NCBI GenBank assembly: GCA_016934735.1
Contig: JAFGSG010000071.1
Coordinates: 27,369 to 91,368, forward strand
DNA length: 64,000 bases
Direction: 5' to 3'
Source of the DNA: Spirochaetota bacterium
GTDB taxonomy: Bacteria > Spirochaetota > UBA4802 > JAFGDQ01
Every line of letters starts with the position of its first letter. Position 1 is the first letter of the stretch. Of the stretch, positions 52,435 through 61,816 are shown piece by piece. Below the pieces are notes generated by a model, which did no database searches, was not told the origin of the DNA, and saw nothing but the letters and a program-made list of their open reading frames with translations. The position numbers and the translations under genes were made by a program.

Positions 52435-54372
52435 ATGAAAAGACACATTATAAGTGAATTATTTTGTATTATATTTATTAGTCTTGTGTTTGAAGCATAT
52501 TCTTCTGCTGAAGAAAGTATAGCAGATGCCGTAAAAAGATTTGCTGAGGGCAGAAAACCAACGCGGGTTGCTGTTCTTGATTTTGCTGGATCTGGAGATA
52601 AAAACCGCTACGGCGCGTTCATAGCTGACTCGATCATAAGCGAACTCGGCAAATACAAGCTTACTTTGCTGGAGCGAAAAAGGCTTGAGCTGCTTTTGAA
52701 GGAAAGCGAGCTTGCGCAGACAGGAGCCGTGGATTCCGAAGGTGCAAGGAAGCTCGGCACGCTTCTGCCTGTGGATGTGGTTGCGTCCGGATCGTACACG
52801 GAGTTCGGGGGCAGACTCGTTATTAACGGCAGGTTTATTCATGTGGGCACGGGGGAGATCATTTACGCATTCACTGCGTCAATGCCTGTGGAGCAGTCGA
52901 AGCCAGTTGCTTTTCCAGTTCCCGGCGCAAAGCCCGACTGTGAAAAAGAAAAAGCTCTGATAAAGAAAGCAATGAGCGATCTCAGCAGCGAAAGCTCTAT
53001 CAGTAAAGCTGTAGAAACCTCGGTCAGCATTCCGTTTGAAGGAGAGTGCGGGAAAGTGCATTATGATGTTTTGTATTATTTCACAAACTATAAGATATAT
53101 CCTTCCAAATATAAATCATTTTTAATAAACACGTTAAGTTCTATCGATAATCCTTCGGATGACAACAGGGCAGGCGAAATAATCAGATACTTTGCTTCAG
53201 ACGGTGTCGTTGACAATGACGAATGGGCTGCTTCTCTTGCGATCCTGAAAAGAACGCGGGTTATGTGGCATTCTGTTACTCTCGGGAATATGCTCAAGGG
53301 AAGCAAAACTGATACGGTGCTTTTAAAAGCAAGGATTGATGAGGTCATGGTTCTCGCGTTGGACAAGAAAATAGGCAAGCCTGTGCCTGCAGCACCTGAG
53401 GATGTTCTTTTTGCTGCGATCTCCGGCTTAAGATCATACTATCAAATTGAAAATATGGAACCGTCTGCTTACGCTTTCAGAAAATACAGCCATATAATAC
53501 CTGACAATGACAAGTATAATAAAAAAGCTGCAGATATATTGAGCACAATGTATTTCAATGCGAACAAAAGGGCTGACCAGAAAGAAATACTTTCAATAAT
53601 AATTTCTTTCTTTAAGAGCAGAGAGTCGGAGGTCATGTGCGAGGAATGCGCTGACCTTTTTAAAAGCGTTGTGGCAAAGACAGATGGCCGCAATGAGACC
53701 GATAAGAATAAGTTTAATAGCTATGCTGAAGATATCGATGTTCTAAACCGATCGCTGGGGGATGTTTACTGCAGGTCAGTCGGTGCAGCCAGGAAGAAAG
53801 GATATAGATACATTGTTGAAGAACGTGAGCTTCATATCCTGAGAAATAAAATGAAGTGCTCACTGACGCCTGCCATAAGAGACCTTGAAGCTGATATGCG
53901 CTCCGGCGACTGGGATAAAAAACTTGTTGCAGTTGAAAAGCTGTCAAAAATAGGTATGGCCGCAAAAGAAGCAGAAGGCACTTTAATCAAATATCTGGGA
54001 CAGCAGGGATTCGGGTTTCAGGGAGGAAAGCTTCGCAGTCTATGCGCAAAGACCCTCGGTAACATAAAGACAAATAATCAGAAGGGGATAGAGATGCTCA
54101 TTGAATCATTCCCGGATTACGACAACGGGGTCTCGCACGAAGCAGAAGAAGCGATAAAGAAAATAGGTTTGCCCGCAATGCCTTATCTGATAAAGGGACT
54201 GAGACACGGCAGCCACGCGGTGCGCTTCCGATGCGCAAAGGCGCTCGGGAACATGGGCAGACATGCGAAATCCGCGCTTCCGGAACTGAACTGGCTTTCA
54301 GAGAAAGACAGCGATCCGTACGTCCGCAAAGAGGCAAAGGGAGCAGCACAGATGATAAGCAACGATTATTAG
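52435..54372 (+). CDS. Exported FlgO/CsgG-like domain protein with C-terminal HEAT repeats
   Basis: The 645-residue protein has a signal peptide (residues 1-25), then a FlgO/CsgG-type domain (about 40-165: VAVLDFAGSG, LTLLERKRLELLLKE, LPVDVVASGSYTE), the fold used in outer-membrane lipoproteins that assemble secretion or flagellar structures. A long middle part of unknown fold follows, and the C-terminal 180 residues are helical HEAT-like repeats (DWDKKLVAVEKLSKIG, AVRFRCAKALGNMG). It has no lipobox. It probably works as a periplasmic scaffold. Confidence 0.83.
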   Translation: MKRHIISELFCIIFISLVFEAYSSAEESIADAVKRFAEGRKPTRVAVLDFAGSGDKNRYGAFIADSIISELGKYKLTLLERKRLELLLKESELAQTGAVDSEGARKLGTLLPVDVVASGSYTEFGGRLVINGRFIHVGTGEIIYAFTASMPVEQSKPVAFPVPGAKPDCEKEKALIKKAMSDLSSESSISKAVETSVSIPFEGECGKVHYDVLYYFTNYKIYPSKYKSFLINTLSSIDNPSDDNRAGEIIRYFASDGVVDNDEWAASLAILKRTRVMWHSVTLGNMLKGSKTDTVLLKARIDEVMVLALDKKIGKPVPAAPEDVLFAAISGLRSYYQIENMEPSAYAFRKYSHIIPDNDKYNKKAADILSTMYFNANKRADQKEILSIIISFFKSRESEVMCEECADLFKSVVAKTDGRNETDKNKFNSYAEDIDVLNRSLGDVYCRSVGAARKKGYRYIVEERELHILRNKMKCSLTPAIRDLEADMRSGDWDKKLVAVEKLSKIGMAAKEAEGTLIKYLGQQGFGFQGGKLRSLCAKTLGNIKTNNQKGIEMLIESFPDYDNGVSHEAEEAIKKIGLPAMPYLIKGLRHGSHAVRFRCAKALGNMGRHAKSALPELNWLSEKDSDPYVRKEAKGAAQMISNDY

Positions 54373-54381
54373 AGGTGAATC

Positions 54382-54660
54382 ATGGAAGGTATATCAGCAT
54401 CGGAAAAAAAGAATCTTAAAGCAAAGGCTCATCATTTAAAGCCTGTTGTGCAGATAGGACACAAAGGGATGACAAAAGCTTTGATAAAAGCAATTGATGA
54501 CGCATTAATTGCTCATGAGCTTATTAAAATACAATTTCTTGATTTCAAGGAAGAGAAGAGAGAACTTGCACAGGAAATCTCTAAAGAGACCGGGTCTGTG
54601 ATTGTAGGAATGATAGGGAATGTGCTTATTCTTTACAGGAAAAATCCGGAAGATGAGTAA
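54382..54660 (+). CDS. yhbY: YhbY/CRS1 family RNA-binding protein
   Basis: The 92-residue protein is a single CRM (YhbY) domain: LKAKAHHLKPVVQIGHKGMTKALI, with the GHKG loop contacting RNA (GxxG motif), and IGNVLILYRK at the end. YhbY associates with pre-50S ribosomal particles in E. coli. It begins 9 bp after the FlgO/HEAT gene, and its RBS (AGGTG) lies in the gap. Confidence 0.93.
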   Translation: MEGISASEKKNLKAKAHHLKPVVQIGHKGMTKALIKAIDDALIAHELIKIQFLDFKEEKRELAQEISKETGSVIVGMIGNVLILYRKNPEDE

Positions 54661-54722
54661 TTTCAGGTTATTTTAAAAATAAGTTTTGCTTTTAAATGTA
54701 TTTCAATTTATGTATGTACAAC

Positions 54723-55613
54723 TTAATTGTGAGATGGCTTATGACTTTTTTTCTTTTTAGGTATGCCGGACTCGCATGGCACTTTAGTCTGGCATAACCC
54801 GCATGTATTTACTTCAAGATCGTAGCGAGTCATTGCGTATTCAACACATAGCTCGTCAACGTGCGCCTTGCATTTTTCTTTATCATGCCCATTCTCCGTA
54901 ATGGCTCCGACCGGGCATCTTGTCATGCAGACACCGCAACTGCCTTCGGTCAGAAAAAGACAATATTCATTGTGGTTTTTATATGGCCTTTTAGTAGGAG
55001 GGATTTTTATCTGTGCTATAATTGAACCGCATCTCATGGCCTTGCCAACGGCTGTAATAAGCCCGTCGCACAGCCCGAATGTTCCAAGCCCTGCAGCATA
55101 AGCTGTGTGCCTTTCAGACCAGGTTGAAGCATAGCTGTATTTCGGGGATGTCTGTTCAGACCAATGCGGCGGACTGCATGGCGCCATTGCCTTAATGCCT
55201 TCTCCTTCCAGTTTAGCAATCAAATACTTCTGAAGCTTTATATTGATAAGTACGCCGAATTTTTTTCCTCTTGCCCATCGCTCTGAAGGATATGTTGATT
55301 CTTTGCGGTTGTCCGTCTTCGTCTCCTTAATATGCGGAAGGACCCAGCTTATGACTGTCAGTTCATCTGCTTTTATTGCGGATTCAGGATAAAGTTTTTT
55401 AAACGCTTCTGCAGGCGTCATGTAAAAATTACCGATATCCCTTTTAAATTCTTCGAATATCGGGTCATCGCCCGAGGCAAAACCGACTATCGATTTTTCA
55501 AAGGCTTTATCATTTGAAGAGTTCTCAAGCGTGTTCTCAGGCGACTGAATAAATTTTTCGATCAGTCCTGTAATCCATTTACTTTTATCGGAAGATTTTA
55601 ATGCATTGTCCAT
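54723..55613 (-). CDS. QueG-like 4Fe-4S double-cluster protein
   Basis: The 296-residue protein resembles the iron-sulfur part of epoxyqueuosine reductase QueG: the C-terminal half has CGVCMTRCPVGAI and CGLCQTKVPCESG, and the middle has TWSERHTAYAAGLGTFGL, a typical substrate/cobalamin-proximal segment. It lacks the strict QueG length and may be a distinct reductase. It is alone between yhbY (convergent) and ino1. Confidence 0.83.
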   Translation of the reverse strand: MDNALKSSDKSKWITGLIEKFIQSPENTLENSSNDKAFEKSIVGFASGDDPIFEEFKRDIGNFYMTPAEAFKKLYPESAIKADELTVISWVLPHIKETKTDNRKESTYPSERWARGKKFGVLINIKLQKYLIAKLEGEGIKAMAPCSPPHWSEQTSPKYSYASTWSERHTAYAAGLGTFGLCDGLITAVGKAMRCGSIIAQIKIPPTKRPYKNHNEYCLFLTEGSCGVCMTRCPVGAITENGHDKEKCKAHVDELCVEYAMTRYDLEVNTCGLCQTKVPCESGIPKKKKSHKPSHN

Positions 55614-55697
55614 AAAGCTGTATTTAAATATTTCATTATGTCAATTCATAAAATTATATATGATGCTGTACCAGGATGACATTTAAGATAAACAAGA

Positions 55698-55721
55698 AGG
55701 GCGAATCCGTAAATTCGCCCT
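55698..55721 (-). terminator. Hairpin terminator downstream of ino1
   Basis: AGGGCGAAT (55698-55706) pairs with ATTCGCCCT (55713-55721), loop CCGTAA. It lies just past the stop of the inositol-phosphate synthase gene on the minus strand and is followed there by TCTTGTTT. It shares the GCGAAT/ATTCGC core with the hairpin at 21061-21088. Confidence 0.75.
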
Positions 55722-55728
55722 GTTATTT

Positions 55729-57042
55729 TTAATCATAAGATTCTGATCCGAGGAATGTAACCGGCGGAACGTCCATTAGCCAGCGAAGTGTGTTTTTAAG
55801 CTTCATAAGCTGGACAAACAGATCGTGTGTAGGATGCGCACCGGGTTCGTACATAGGGCTTTTCCAATAGAAAGAGAGCCATTCCTGAATGCCGTACATG
55901 GCTGACCTTTGCGCAAGGTCAATCAAAAGTGCGAGGTCAAGAACGATCGGCGCAGCAAGTATGGAATCCCTGCACAGAAAGTCGACCTTGATTTGCATTG
56001 GATATCCTAACCATCCGAAAATATCTATATTGTCCCAGCCTTCTTTGTTGTCTCCTCTGGGCGGATAATAATTGATGGTGACTTTATGATAATAATCCTT
56101 GTACAGATCAGGATATAATTCGGGCTGGAATATGCGGTCAAGTACTGAAAGCTTGCTTACTTCCTTTGTTTTAAAAGATCCCGGGTCATCCAGCACTTCT
56201 CCGTCGCGGTTTCCCAGTATGTTTGTCGAGAACCAGCCATTGACGCCAATCATTCTGGCTTTGAGGCCTGGCCCCAGAATTGTTTTCATCAATGTCTGGC
56301 CTGTCTTGAAATCCTTGCCGCTTATACAGACTCTATTTTTATCCGCAAGTTCGCGCAAAGCGGGAATATCGGTGCAGAGATTCGGCGCGCCATTTGCGTA
56401 CGGAATTCCGAGGTCAAGAGCCGCATATGCGTATATCATGCTCGGGGCGATTTTAGGATTGCTTTCTTTTAAAGCCTTCTCAAAATTTGCGAGCGTGTCG
56501 TGCACGCCCGGAACTATCTCCTGATAGATCTCAGTGCTGCCGCACCAGACCATTATCATCCTTGTTACATTTTTTTCTTTTTTAAAGTTGTTTATATCAT
56601 CCTTGACCATCTGCGCAAGGTCCATGTATGTCTTGGCTTTTTTAACCCACGGCCCGTCCAGCTTTTTAACATATTCCCTATTGAACACTGCTTTCCAGGG
56701 CTTAATAGCAGAGAGTTCTTTTTTAACCGGCTCAATATCTTCTGTTTTTAAAACAGCGGCTTTACAGGCGGATTCATAGGCGTCGTCTTCGAATATATCC
56801 CATGCTCCGAACTCCAGATCATTCAGATTTGCAAGCGGCACAAAGTCCTTTATGTTGATGTCTTTACTGCTGTCTCCCTTGCCGATTCTGATCTTGCCCA
56901 TCTGTGTCAGCGATCCTATAGGCTTGCTGAGGCCTTTTTTTATTCTTAACACACCGGCAATAAATGTTGTGCTTACAGCACCTAAGCCGGGTATAAGAAT
57001 ACCTAACTTACCTTCCGGCTTTGCAATGTCTTCTTTTTTCAA
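55729..57042 (-). CDS. ino1: Inositol-3-phosphate synthase
   Basis: The 437-residue protein converts glucose-6-phosphate to inositol-3-phosphate with NAD+. It has the Rossmann motif GKLGILIPGLGAVSTTFIAGV at the N-terminus, MIMVWCGSTEIYQ, and the C-terminal phosphate-binding block KVDFLCRDSILAAPIVLDLA. This matches the shorter archaeal/Thermotoga/actinobacterial type of the enzyme. The product may serve inositol lipids or compatible solutes such as di-inositol phosphate. It is monocistronic with a terminator downstream. Confidence 0.94.
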   Translation of the reverse strand: MKKEDIAKPEGKLGILIPGLGAVSTTFIAGVLRIKKGLSKPIGSLTQMGKIRIGKGDSSKDINIKDFVPLANLNDLEFGAWDIFEDDAYESACKAAVLKTEDIEPVKKELSAIKPWKAVFNREYVKKLDGPWVKKAKTYMDLAQMVKDDINNFKKEKNVTRMIMVWCGSTEIYQEIVPGVHDTLANFEKALKESNPKIAPSMIYAYAALDLGIPYANGAPNLCTDIPALRELADKNRVCISGKDFKTGQTLMKTILGPGLKARMIGVNGWFSTNILGNRDGEVLDDPGSFKTKEVSKLSVLDRIFQPELYPDLYKDYYHKVTINYYPPRGDNKEGWDNIDIFGWLGYPMQIKVDFLCRDSILAAPIVLDLALLIDLAQRSAMYGIQEWLSFYWKSPMYEPGAHPTHDLFVQLMKLKNTLRWLMDVPPVTFLGSESYD

Positions 57043-57168
57043 TTTTTAAATCTCTCCTTTTGCTTTAGGCATAAATAAATATAATATTTGTATGATATGT
57101 CAAGATATATTAAGATCACTGTCAAGAATAAATTATTCATTAATTTATTATAAAACCCGTATAATCTC

Positions 57169-57196
57169 TTGACATTATGATAATAATCAGGATAAT
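57169..57196 (+). promoter_or_regulatory. Candidate sigma-70 promoter for the YIP1 gene
   Basis: A perfect TTGACA (57169-57174) and GATAAT (57191-57196), separated by 16 bp, lie 48 bp before the YIP1 gene start. Only one base of the -10 box departs from consensus. Confidence 0.55.
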
Positions 57197-57243
57197 TATA
57201 GCGTCAAATTGACGTGTTATAATTTTATTTTGAGGAGGAATTT

Positions 57244-57948
57244 ATGGCTGAATACGGTTTTAATTTTCAAAAATTAATTGAGGAATCAAAAAGTGTTTTA
57301 ACTAGTCCTAAGCAGTATTTTTCGTCAATGGCAAAGACCGGCGGATTTGTAGAGCCGATCATAAAAGCATTGATTTACGGAATTGTTGCCGGAATAATAA
57401 GTTTGATTTGGTCACTGCTGAGTCTTACTACGGCATCATCAATGGGGATGTTCGGCGCAGGGGCTGCGGGGATAATGATATTAATCTGGGCAATAGTCGG
57501 CGCTATTATCGGACTTTTTATAGGTGGAATCATTATTCTGATCATTTCTGCGATATGCGGCGGCAGCACCAATTTTGAAACTAATGTCAGAGTAGCTGCC
57601 TCTTTAATGGTATTGAGCCCGGTCAGCGCACTTCTTGCAGTATTGGGAGCTATAAGCATAAGTCTCGGGGTTATTGTCAGCCTTATTGTAATGCTTTATG
57701 GAATATATTTACTCTATGTTGCTCTTGTAAACACTCTTGGAGCAAAAGAAGGAACATCAAAGATAGTTTCCATAGTACTTGGTGTTATTATACTTATTTT
57801 TATGCTGGGCGGTTTAATGTGCGCATCTACTGCGAGTAAATTTTCAAGCGATATGATGAAAAATGTGCCTGCAGCTGACAGCAAAGAAATAAAGGAAATG
57901 CAGGAAAAATTAAAAGAGCTGCAGGAATTGCAGAAAAAAATGGAATAA
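57244..57948 (+). CDS. YIP1 family membrane protein
   Basis: The 234-residue protein starts with a conserved amphipathic segment (SKSVLTSPKQYFSSM) and has about five hydrophobic helices rich in glycine and isoleucine, then a charged coiled coil tail (KEIKEMQEKLKELQELQKKME). This is the layout of YIP1/DUF1282 proteins. The function in bacteria is unclear. GAGGAGG is an excellent ribosome binding site, so the gene is probably well expressed. Confidence 0.87.
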   Translation: MAEYGFNFQKLIEESKSVLTSPKQYFSSMAKTGGFVEPIIKALIYGIVAGIISLIWSLLSLTTASSMGMFGAGAAGIMILIWAIVGAIIGLFIGGIIILIISAICGGSTNFETNVRVAASLMVLSPVSALLAVLGAISISLGVIVSLIVMLYGIYLLYVALVNTLGAKEGTSKIVSIVLGVIILIFMLGGLMCASTASKFSSDMMKNVPAADSKEIKEMQEKLKELQELQKKME

Positions 57949-57965
57949 GATTCAATCCCGTAAAC

Positions 57966-58003
57966 TGTCGGGTGCAAATGGTCGTTCGTGACCGCACCCG
58001 ACA
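57966..58003. terminator. Bidirectional hairpin between convergent genes
   Basis: TGTCGGGTGC (57966-57975) pairs perfectly with GCACCCGACA (57994-58003); the loop holds a second short stem GGTC/GACC. No long T-run follows on either side, so termination would be weak; the position between the convergent YIP1 and ACP genes fits a bidirectional terminator. Confidence 0.55.
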
Positions 58004-58012
58004 TAAAGTCAT

Positions 58013-58267
58013 TCATGTCCGTTTTTTTATCATTTCCTCAATGTAATCGCAAATCTGATTTATTGTACGAATTTCAAGGGTTTGTTTTTTCTCCTCCTGT
58101 GTGAGCGGCGTACCTATCATTTTTTCCATATGTTCAAGCAGTGCTATCGCGTCAATGCTGTCGAATTCATATTTTTCCTTTAAATTATCATCCAGACCCG
58201 GATCATTTATTTCAAATTCTTCTTTAAAAATATTTAATATTTCCTTTATTATTGATTCTCGCGTCAT
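58013..58267 (-). CDS. Acyl carrier protein
   Basis: The 84-residue acidic helical protein has the carrier signature YEFDSIDAIALLEHME; the serine of DSIDAI (near residue 38) should receive 4'-phosphopantetheine. It differs from the fatty-acid-synthase AcpP (DSLDTVE). It is not beside fatty-acid genes, so it may serve a specialised acyl or aminoacyl transfer; the PaaK-like adenylate-forming enzyme at 25.5 kb is far away and no link can be claimed. Confidence 0.88.
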   Translation of the reverse strand: MTRESIIKEILNIFKEEFEINDPGLDDNLKEKYEFDSIDAIALLEHMEKMIGTPLTQEEKKQTLEIRTINQICDYIEEMIKKRT

Positions 58268-58439
58268 TTAAAATATCCTTTAATTGTTGAGTATTGGGTT
58301 TGCTGCAAATTAAATATACCATCTCTTACGGAGGCGTTCATATAATTACCGAAGGTTAAATCCTGTGGCAATCGGGTAATTTTACCTTACAAACTCTCTG
58401 ACATGATAGACAGAGTTTTTTATATCAGTTCAACTTAAA

Positions 58440-59021
58440 TTATTTAATCAGATAAGCGTCGTAAACAACAGCATTTGGCAGGCGCATTGCAAAACCGATT
58501 GCCATCGACTTGTTCAGCCAGTCATATTTTTTCGCACTTGTTTCGAACTGCATATAAATTCTAAAAAAATACAGGCTTGGGTCTACGACTTCGCCTTTGG
58601 CCATTCTTTCCAGAACTTCCGTATTGCCGTAGCGGTATCCCCTTGTCTGCAGATAGACTAATGCTTCGTCATCAGTCTTGAGCAAATAGCGCGTATCAAT
58701 AATCGCTAAATTATCCTTTCTGATTATTTGCCAGTCAGCACCATTGTTCTGTATTGTGCCCTTAAAGTCCGGGCCCTCAAATTTTCCGCCTGTAATCGGA
58801 ATGATCTTTCGTGTGCCGAGATCGGAAGTCTGTCCAAGATCCCATACCGGAGCGATTAAATCAACAGACCATCGTCCCAGAAATTCAAGCTTGGGTTTCG
58901 GAGGCTCAAAGCCTTTAGTATCCGCTGTGTTTGTTTCTTCCTTTTTCATTGATGGAGATGAAATTATACCAAATACTATCATTGATAATAATAACCCGAT
59001 AATCATGCTCCAGTATTCCAT
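58440..59021 (-). CDS. DUF3237 family protein with N-terminal membrane anchor
   Basis: The 193-residue protein has an N-terminal hydrophobic helix (about residues 5-25), a polar linker and a DUF3237 domain with VWDLGQTSDLGTRKIIPITGG, GADWQII and YLLKTDDEALVYLQTRGYRYG. The family is common and unassigned. I place the start at ATG 59021 because GGGAG lies seven bases upstream; the longer frame to 59060 begins inside the inverted repeat of the palindromic element and lacks a ribosome binding site. Confidence 0.85.
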   Translation of the reverse strand: MEYWSMIIGLLLSMIVFGIISSPSMKKEETNTADTKGFEPPKPKLEFLGRWSVDLIAPVWDLGQTSDLGTRKIIPITGGKFEGPDFKGTIQNNGADWQIIRKDNLAIIDTRYLLKTDDEALVYLQTRGYRYGNTEVLERMAKGEVVDPSLYFFRIYMQFETSAKKYDWLNKSMAIGFAMRLPNAVVYDAYLIK

Positions 59022-59050
59022 ACCTTTTCTCCCTGAAAGTATATAATAGA

Positions 59051-59154
59051 GTTGTTGCATAACTCAATATAACATATGAGAAGTCCGGAGAAATTCCCTC
59101 CCCCGCCTGCGGCGGGGGAGGGAATTTCCCATTATTTCTTAGTTTTGCAACAAG
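59051..59154. repeat. MITE-like palindromic element (104 bp)
   Basis: The ends GTTGTTGCATAACT (59051-59064) and the reverse complement of 59141-59154 (CTTGTTGCAAAACT) agree at 12 of 14 positions. The centre holds a perfect 18-bp stem (59090-59107 with 59111-59128) with a three-base loop, very GC-rich in AT-rich surroundings. It carries no ORF, sits directly upstream of the DUF3237 gene, and looks like a non-autonomous mobile element. Confidence 0.6.
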
Positions 59155-59579
59155 TCTAATGATAATTGATAACATTTATAAATATGAAGGAAGACAAAGT
59201 CAATTAAACTTTTATAAGCAGTAAATTATATATATTTTTAAGATGGCCTCACAAATTCAAAGAAAAAATATAAACATATTATATATTTTGTACTTGCAAA
59301 TTTTATAGATATTTGTTTTACATGTGTCTGTTTTTATTATTTTGTACATTATTGGATTATTTGTAACTGTTATAAAAATGCAGATCCATTTTTACACAGC
59401 TGCAATTTTTTCCCCAATATTATTATTCGATGAAAATGAATATTTATTACTGCTTGTTAATGGTATAAAGTAGTATAAAATCCTGTTAAAAAAGCCGAGT
59501 TATTATATTAGCGAGTCTAATTTTTTATATTTTTTAAAGATCTCAATGAAATATATAGTGTTTTAAATCCGGGAAAACA
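59155..59579. other. AT-rich stretch without a recognisable gene
   Basis: This 425-bp stretch between the palindromic element and the small coiled-coil ORF has no open frame I can support. It is dominated by A and T runs; a promoter for the downstream genes probably lies here but cannot be pinned down. Confidence 0.4.
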
Positions 59580-59711
59580 ATGAGTATGGAATTACAGCAA
59601 AGAGCGGAAAGAATAACAAAAGAACTTAAAGAAGCTCTGATCCCGCTGCGCGATGAAATACGAAAGCTGAAAGAAAATAATTACCCTAATAACAGTAATA
59701 TAGCCAAATAA
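59580..59711 (+). CDS. Small coiled-coil ORF (43 aa)
   Basis: ATG 59580 to TAA 59711 encodes 43 residues. Residues 3-34 form a strongly charged helix with leucine-type spacing (QRAERITKELKEALIPLRDE), followed by a short asparagine-rich tail. The amino-acid pattern favours a real protein, but only a weak purine-rich stretch (GGGA) precedes the start. It lies about 170 bp before the TetR gene. Confidence 0.4.
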   Translation: MSMELQQRAERITKELKEALIPLRDEIRKLKENNYPNNSNIAK

Positions 59712-59882
59712 GCACATCTTTTTATAAAGATATTGATAAATACATCCATCAATTTTTGAGAAACTGAATTTTGGAAAGCCTCTTTTATAGCTCTTTTTAG
59801 ATTGTTCAGGTTTTGTTTCCGCTAGTTGGGCGGGGTGGATTGATAATGATGTAATGAAATAATTGAAACTTGAGGTATTTAC

Positions 59883-60491
59883 ATGCTGACAAAAGGCCAC
59901 AGAAGAAAACAGCAGATCATTGATACAGCAAAGGATATGTTCATTAAATACGGTTTTCAGAGCACGCATATCGGTAAGGTATGCGACGAACTGAGAATTG
60001 CCCGCGGAACCGTATATCAGTACTTCGGAAACAAGCGTGAAATATTATACGCCATTCTTGATTCAGCAGAAGAAAGTATTGATGATATACTTGATCCTGA
60101 CGATATAAAGGATTTTTTAAAAAACAATAATTCCCAGAAAAGTCTTTTAACCTATATTAACGAAAAGATAGCATCAACAATTGATATTATTATAAACGAG
60201 CCTATAATCCTGAAACTGATATTCAAAGATATCGTAGGTATTGATGAAGGTGTTTTTAAAAGAATTAACGAATTCATTGAATATATTGTTAAAGCAATAG
60301 TGGTTTATATTGATGAAATAATAAAAAAGGGATTTTTCAAAAAGGGAATCAATCCGGAAGATACGGCTCAGATAATACTGGGCGGTATATTATTTATGGT
60401 GAATAATTATAATAATAAACAATATGCTAAACTGGAAAAGAATGCTGTTGAAACACTGATAGATAATTGCTTTAAAGGCGTATTGAAATAA
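59883..60491 (+). CDS. TetR family transcriptional regulator
   Basis: The 202-residue protein has an N-terminal TetR helix-turn-helix: QIIDTAKDMFIKYGFQSTHIGKVCDELRIARGTVYQYFGNKREIL in the family pattern (about residues 12-55), then a helical ligand-binding domain. It begins a probable operon with a HEAT-repeat protein 5 bp downstream and nadE, and has GAGG at a good distance. The ligand and operator are not recognisable. Confidence 0.93.
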   Translation: MLTKGHRRKQQIIDTAKDMFIKYGFQSTHIGKVCDELRIARGTVYQYFGNKREILYAILDSAEESIDDILDPDDIKDFLKNNNSQKSLLTYINEKIASTIDIIINEPIILKLIFKDIVGIDEGVFKRINEFIEYIVKAIVVYIDEIIKKGFFKKGINPEDTAQIILGGILFMVNNYNNKQYAKLEKNAVETLIDNCFKGVLK

Positions 60492-60496
60492 ACTGA

Positions 60497-61807
60497 ATGG
60501 GAGTTAAAAAATACTTACTTTATTTTATTTTTATTTTTTGTGCTGCTGCGAGCCTCAGGGCTGAAGAGAAAAAGAACAAAGAAATAATAAACCAGCTTTT
60601 AAGCGGCAATGAATTAAAAGTAAACAATGCTTTAGAAATTATATCCGCAAACAGATCTCCGGAATTGCTGCCTCTGATTTCATTAGCTATAATATCGGAT
60701 GAAAAAAGCGCTAATAAAGCAGCCGCGATTAAAGCATTAAAATATTATCCTCACAGGCAGGCAGCTTCTTACTGCATAGAAATAATTAAAAACACAAATT
60801 CATTCATCATCAGGAAAGAAATTATTGATTATCTTGCGGGTTCAACCGATAGGCAGGCGGTTCCCGCGATTATAAATGAACTAGGCAGCCCTTTTTTTGC
60901 TGTAAGGGAAAGCGCTATTCTTGCGCTGAAAAAAATAGGCGATGACAGAATGTTCCCTTACATTCTGAACATGATGGAGAACCGGAATCCTGTTTTTAAA
61001 GTATATGCTCTTAAGGCTATTTATCATCTTTATGACTTAAGGTTTTATGATCATTTGATAAAAATGCTTAAAGACGAGAACAAGTCAATAAGATATTATG
61101 TCTTTAAATGTATTGAAGCAAACAACCTTAAATCCGCCCTGCCGAATATCAGGAATTTAGCTCTTAACGACAGCAGCTGGGAAGTGAGAGTTAAAGCTAT
61201 TCAAATACTTGAGAGTTTTCTGGATAGAAAATCGCAGTATGTCCTGCTTACATGCCTGAGAGACGCTGAGAGAGAGGTCAGATATTATTCATCAAAGGCT
61301 TTAAACAAGTTAAAATTTGCTGGATCTGCTGTGCCTGTTTCTGCTGCTCTTTATTCCGAACCGGATGATGAGATAAAAGAAATATTGATGAATACTTTGA
61401 TTGCGTTGAATAACGGGGGCGGTTTTAAGGGGCTAAAAAATGTTTTATTAAAAGATGATAATTACAGGATGAGAATTTTATCTTCTTATGCTCTTGGGCG
61501 GATAAAGCATAAATGGTCTTCGTTGATATTGCTTGAAGCGAAAAATGATGCATCAAAGGAAGTAAGAGCCGAGATCTGCAATTCGCTGGGATTTTATAAC
61601 GATAAAAAAATAATAAACGAATTGCTTGATGTTGTTAATAATGAACCCGAAGCTTATGTAAGATCCGCAGCGCTGTTCTCTTTAAAAAGAATGGGATCAC
61701 GGCAGGCGGTTCTGCCTTTGTTTGACAGATTTACAGCAGAGAATGATCCGGTTGTCAAAGAGCAGATCAGGTTTGTTCTGAGAGGTCTTATCAAAGAAGC
61801 AAAGTAA
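60497..61807 (+). CDS. Exported HEAT-repeat protein
   Basis: The 436-residue protein has a signal peptide (GVKKYLLYFIFIFCAAASLRA, residues 2-22) and then about ten to twelve helical HEAT-type repeats over its whole length (for example AVRESAILALKKIGDDR, VRVKAIQILESF, VRAEICNSLGFY, VRSAALFSLKRMG). It should be a periplasmic binding scaffold. It is 5 bp from tetR and 9 bp from nadE, and so sits between unrelated functions in one transcript. Confidence 0.85.
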   Translation: MGVKKYLLYFIFIFCAAASLRAEEKKNKEIINQLLSGNELKVNNALEIISANRSPELLPLISLAIISDEKSANKAAAIKALKYYPHRQAASYCIEIIKNTNSFIIRKEIIDYLAGSTDRQAVPAIINELGSPFFAVRESAILALKKIGDDRMFPYILNMMENRNPVFKVYALKAIYHLYDLRFYDHLIKMLKDENKSIRYYVFKCIEANNLKSALPNIRNLALNDSSWEVRVKAIQILESFLDRKSQYVLLTCLRDAEREVRYYSSKALNKLKFAGSAVPVSAALYSEPDDEIKEILMNTLIALNNGGGFKGLKNVLLKDDNYRMRILSSYALGRIKHKWSSLILLEAKNDASKEVRAEICNSLGFYNDKKIINELLDVVNNEPEAYVRSAALFSLKRMGSRQAVLPLFDRFTAENDPVVKEQIRFVLRGLIKEAK

Positions 61808-61816
61808 AGGAAATAA

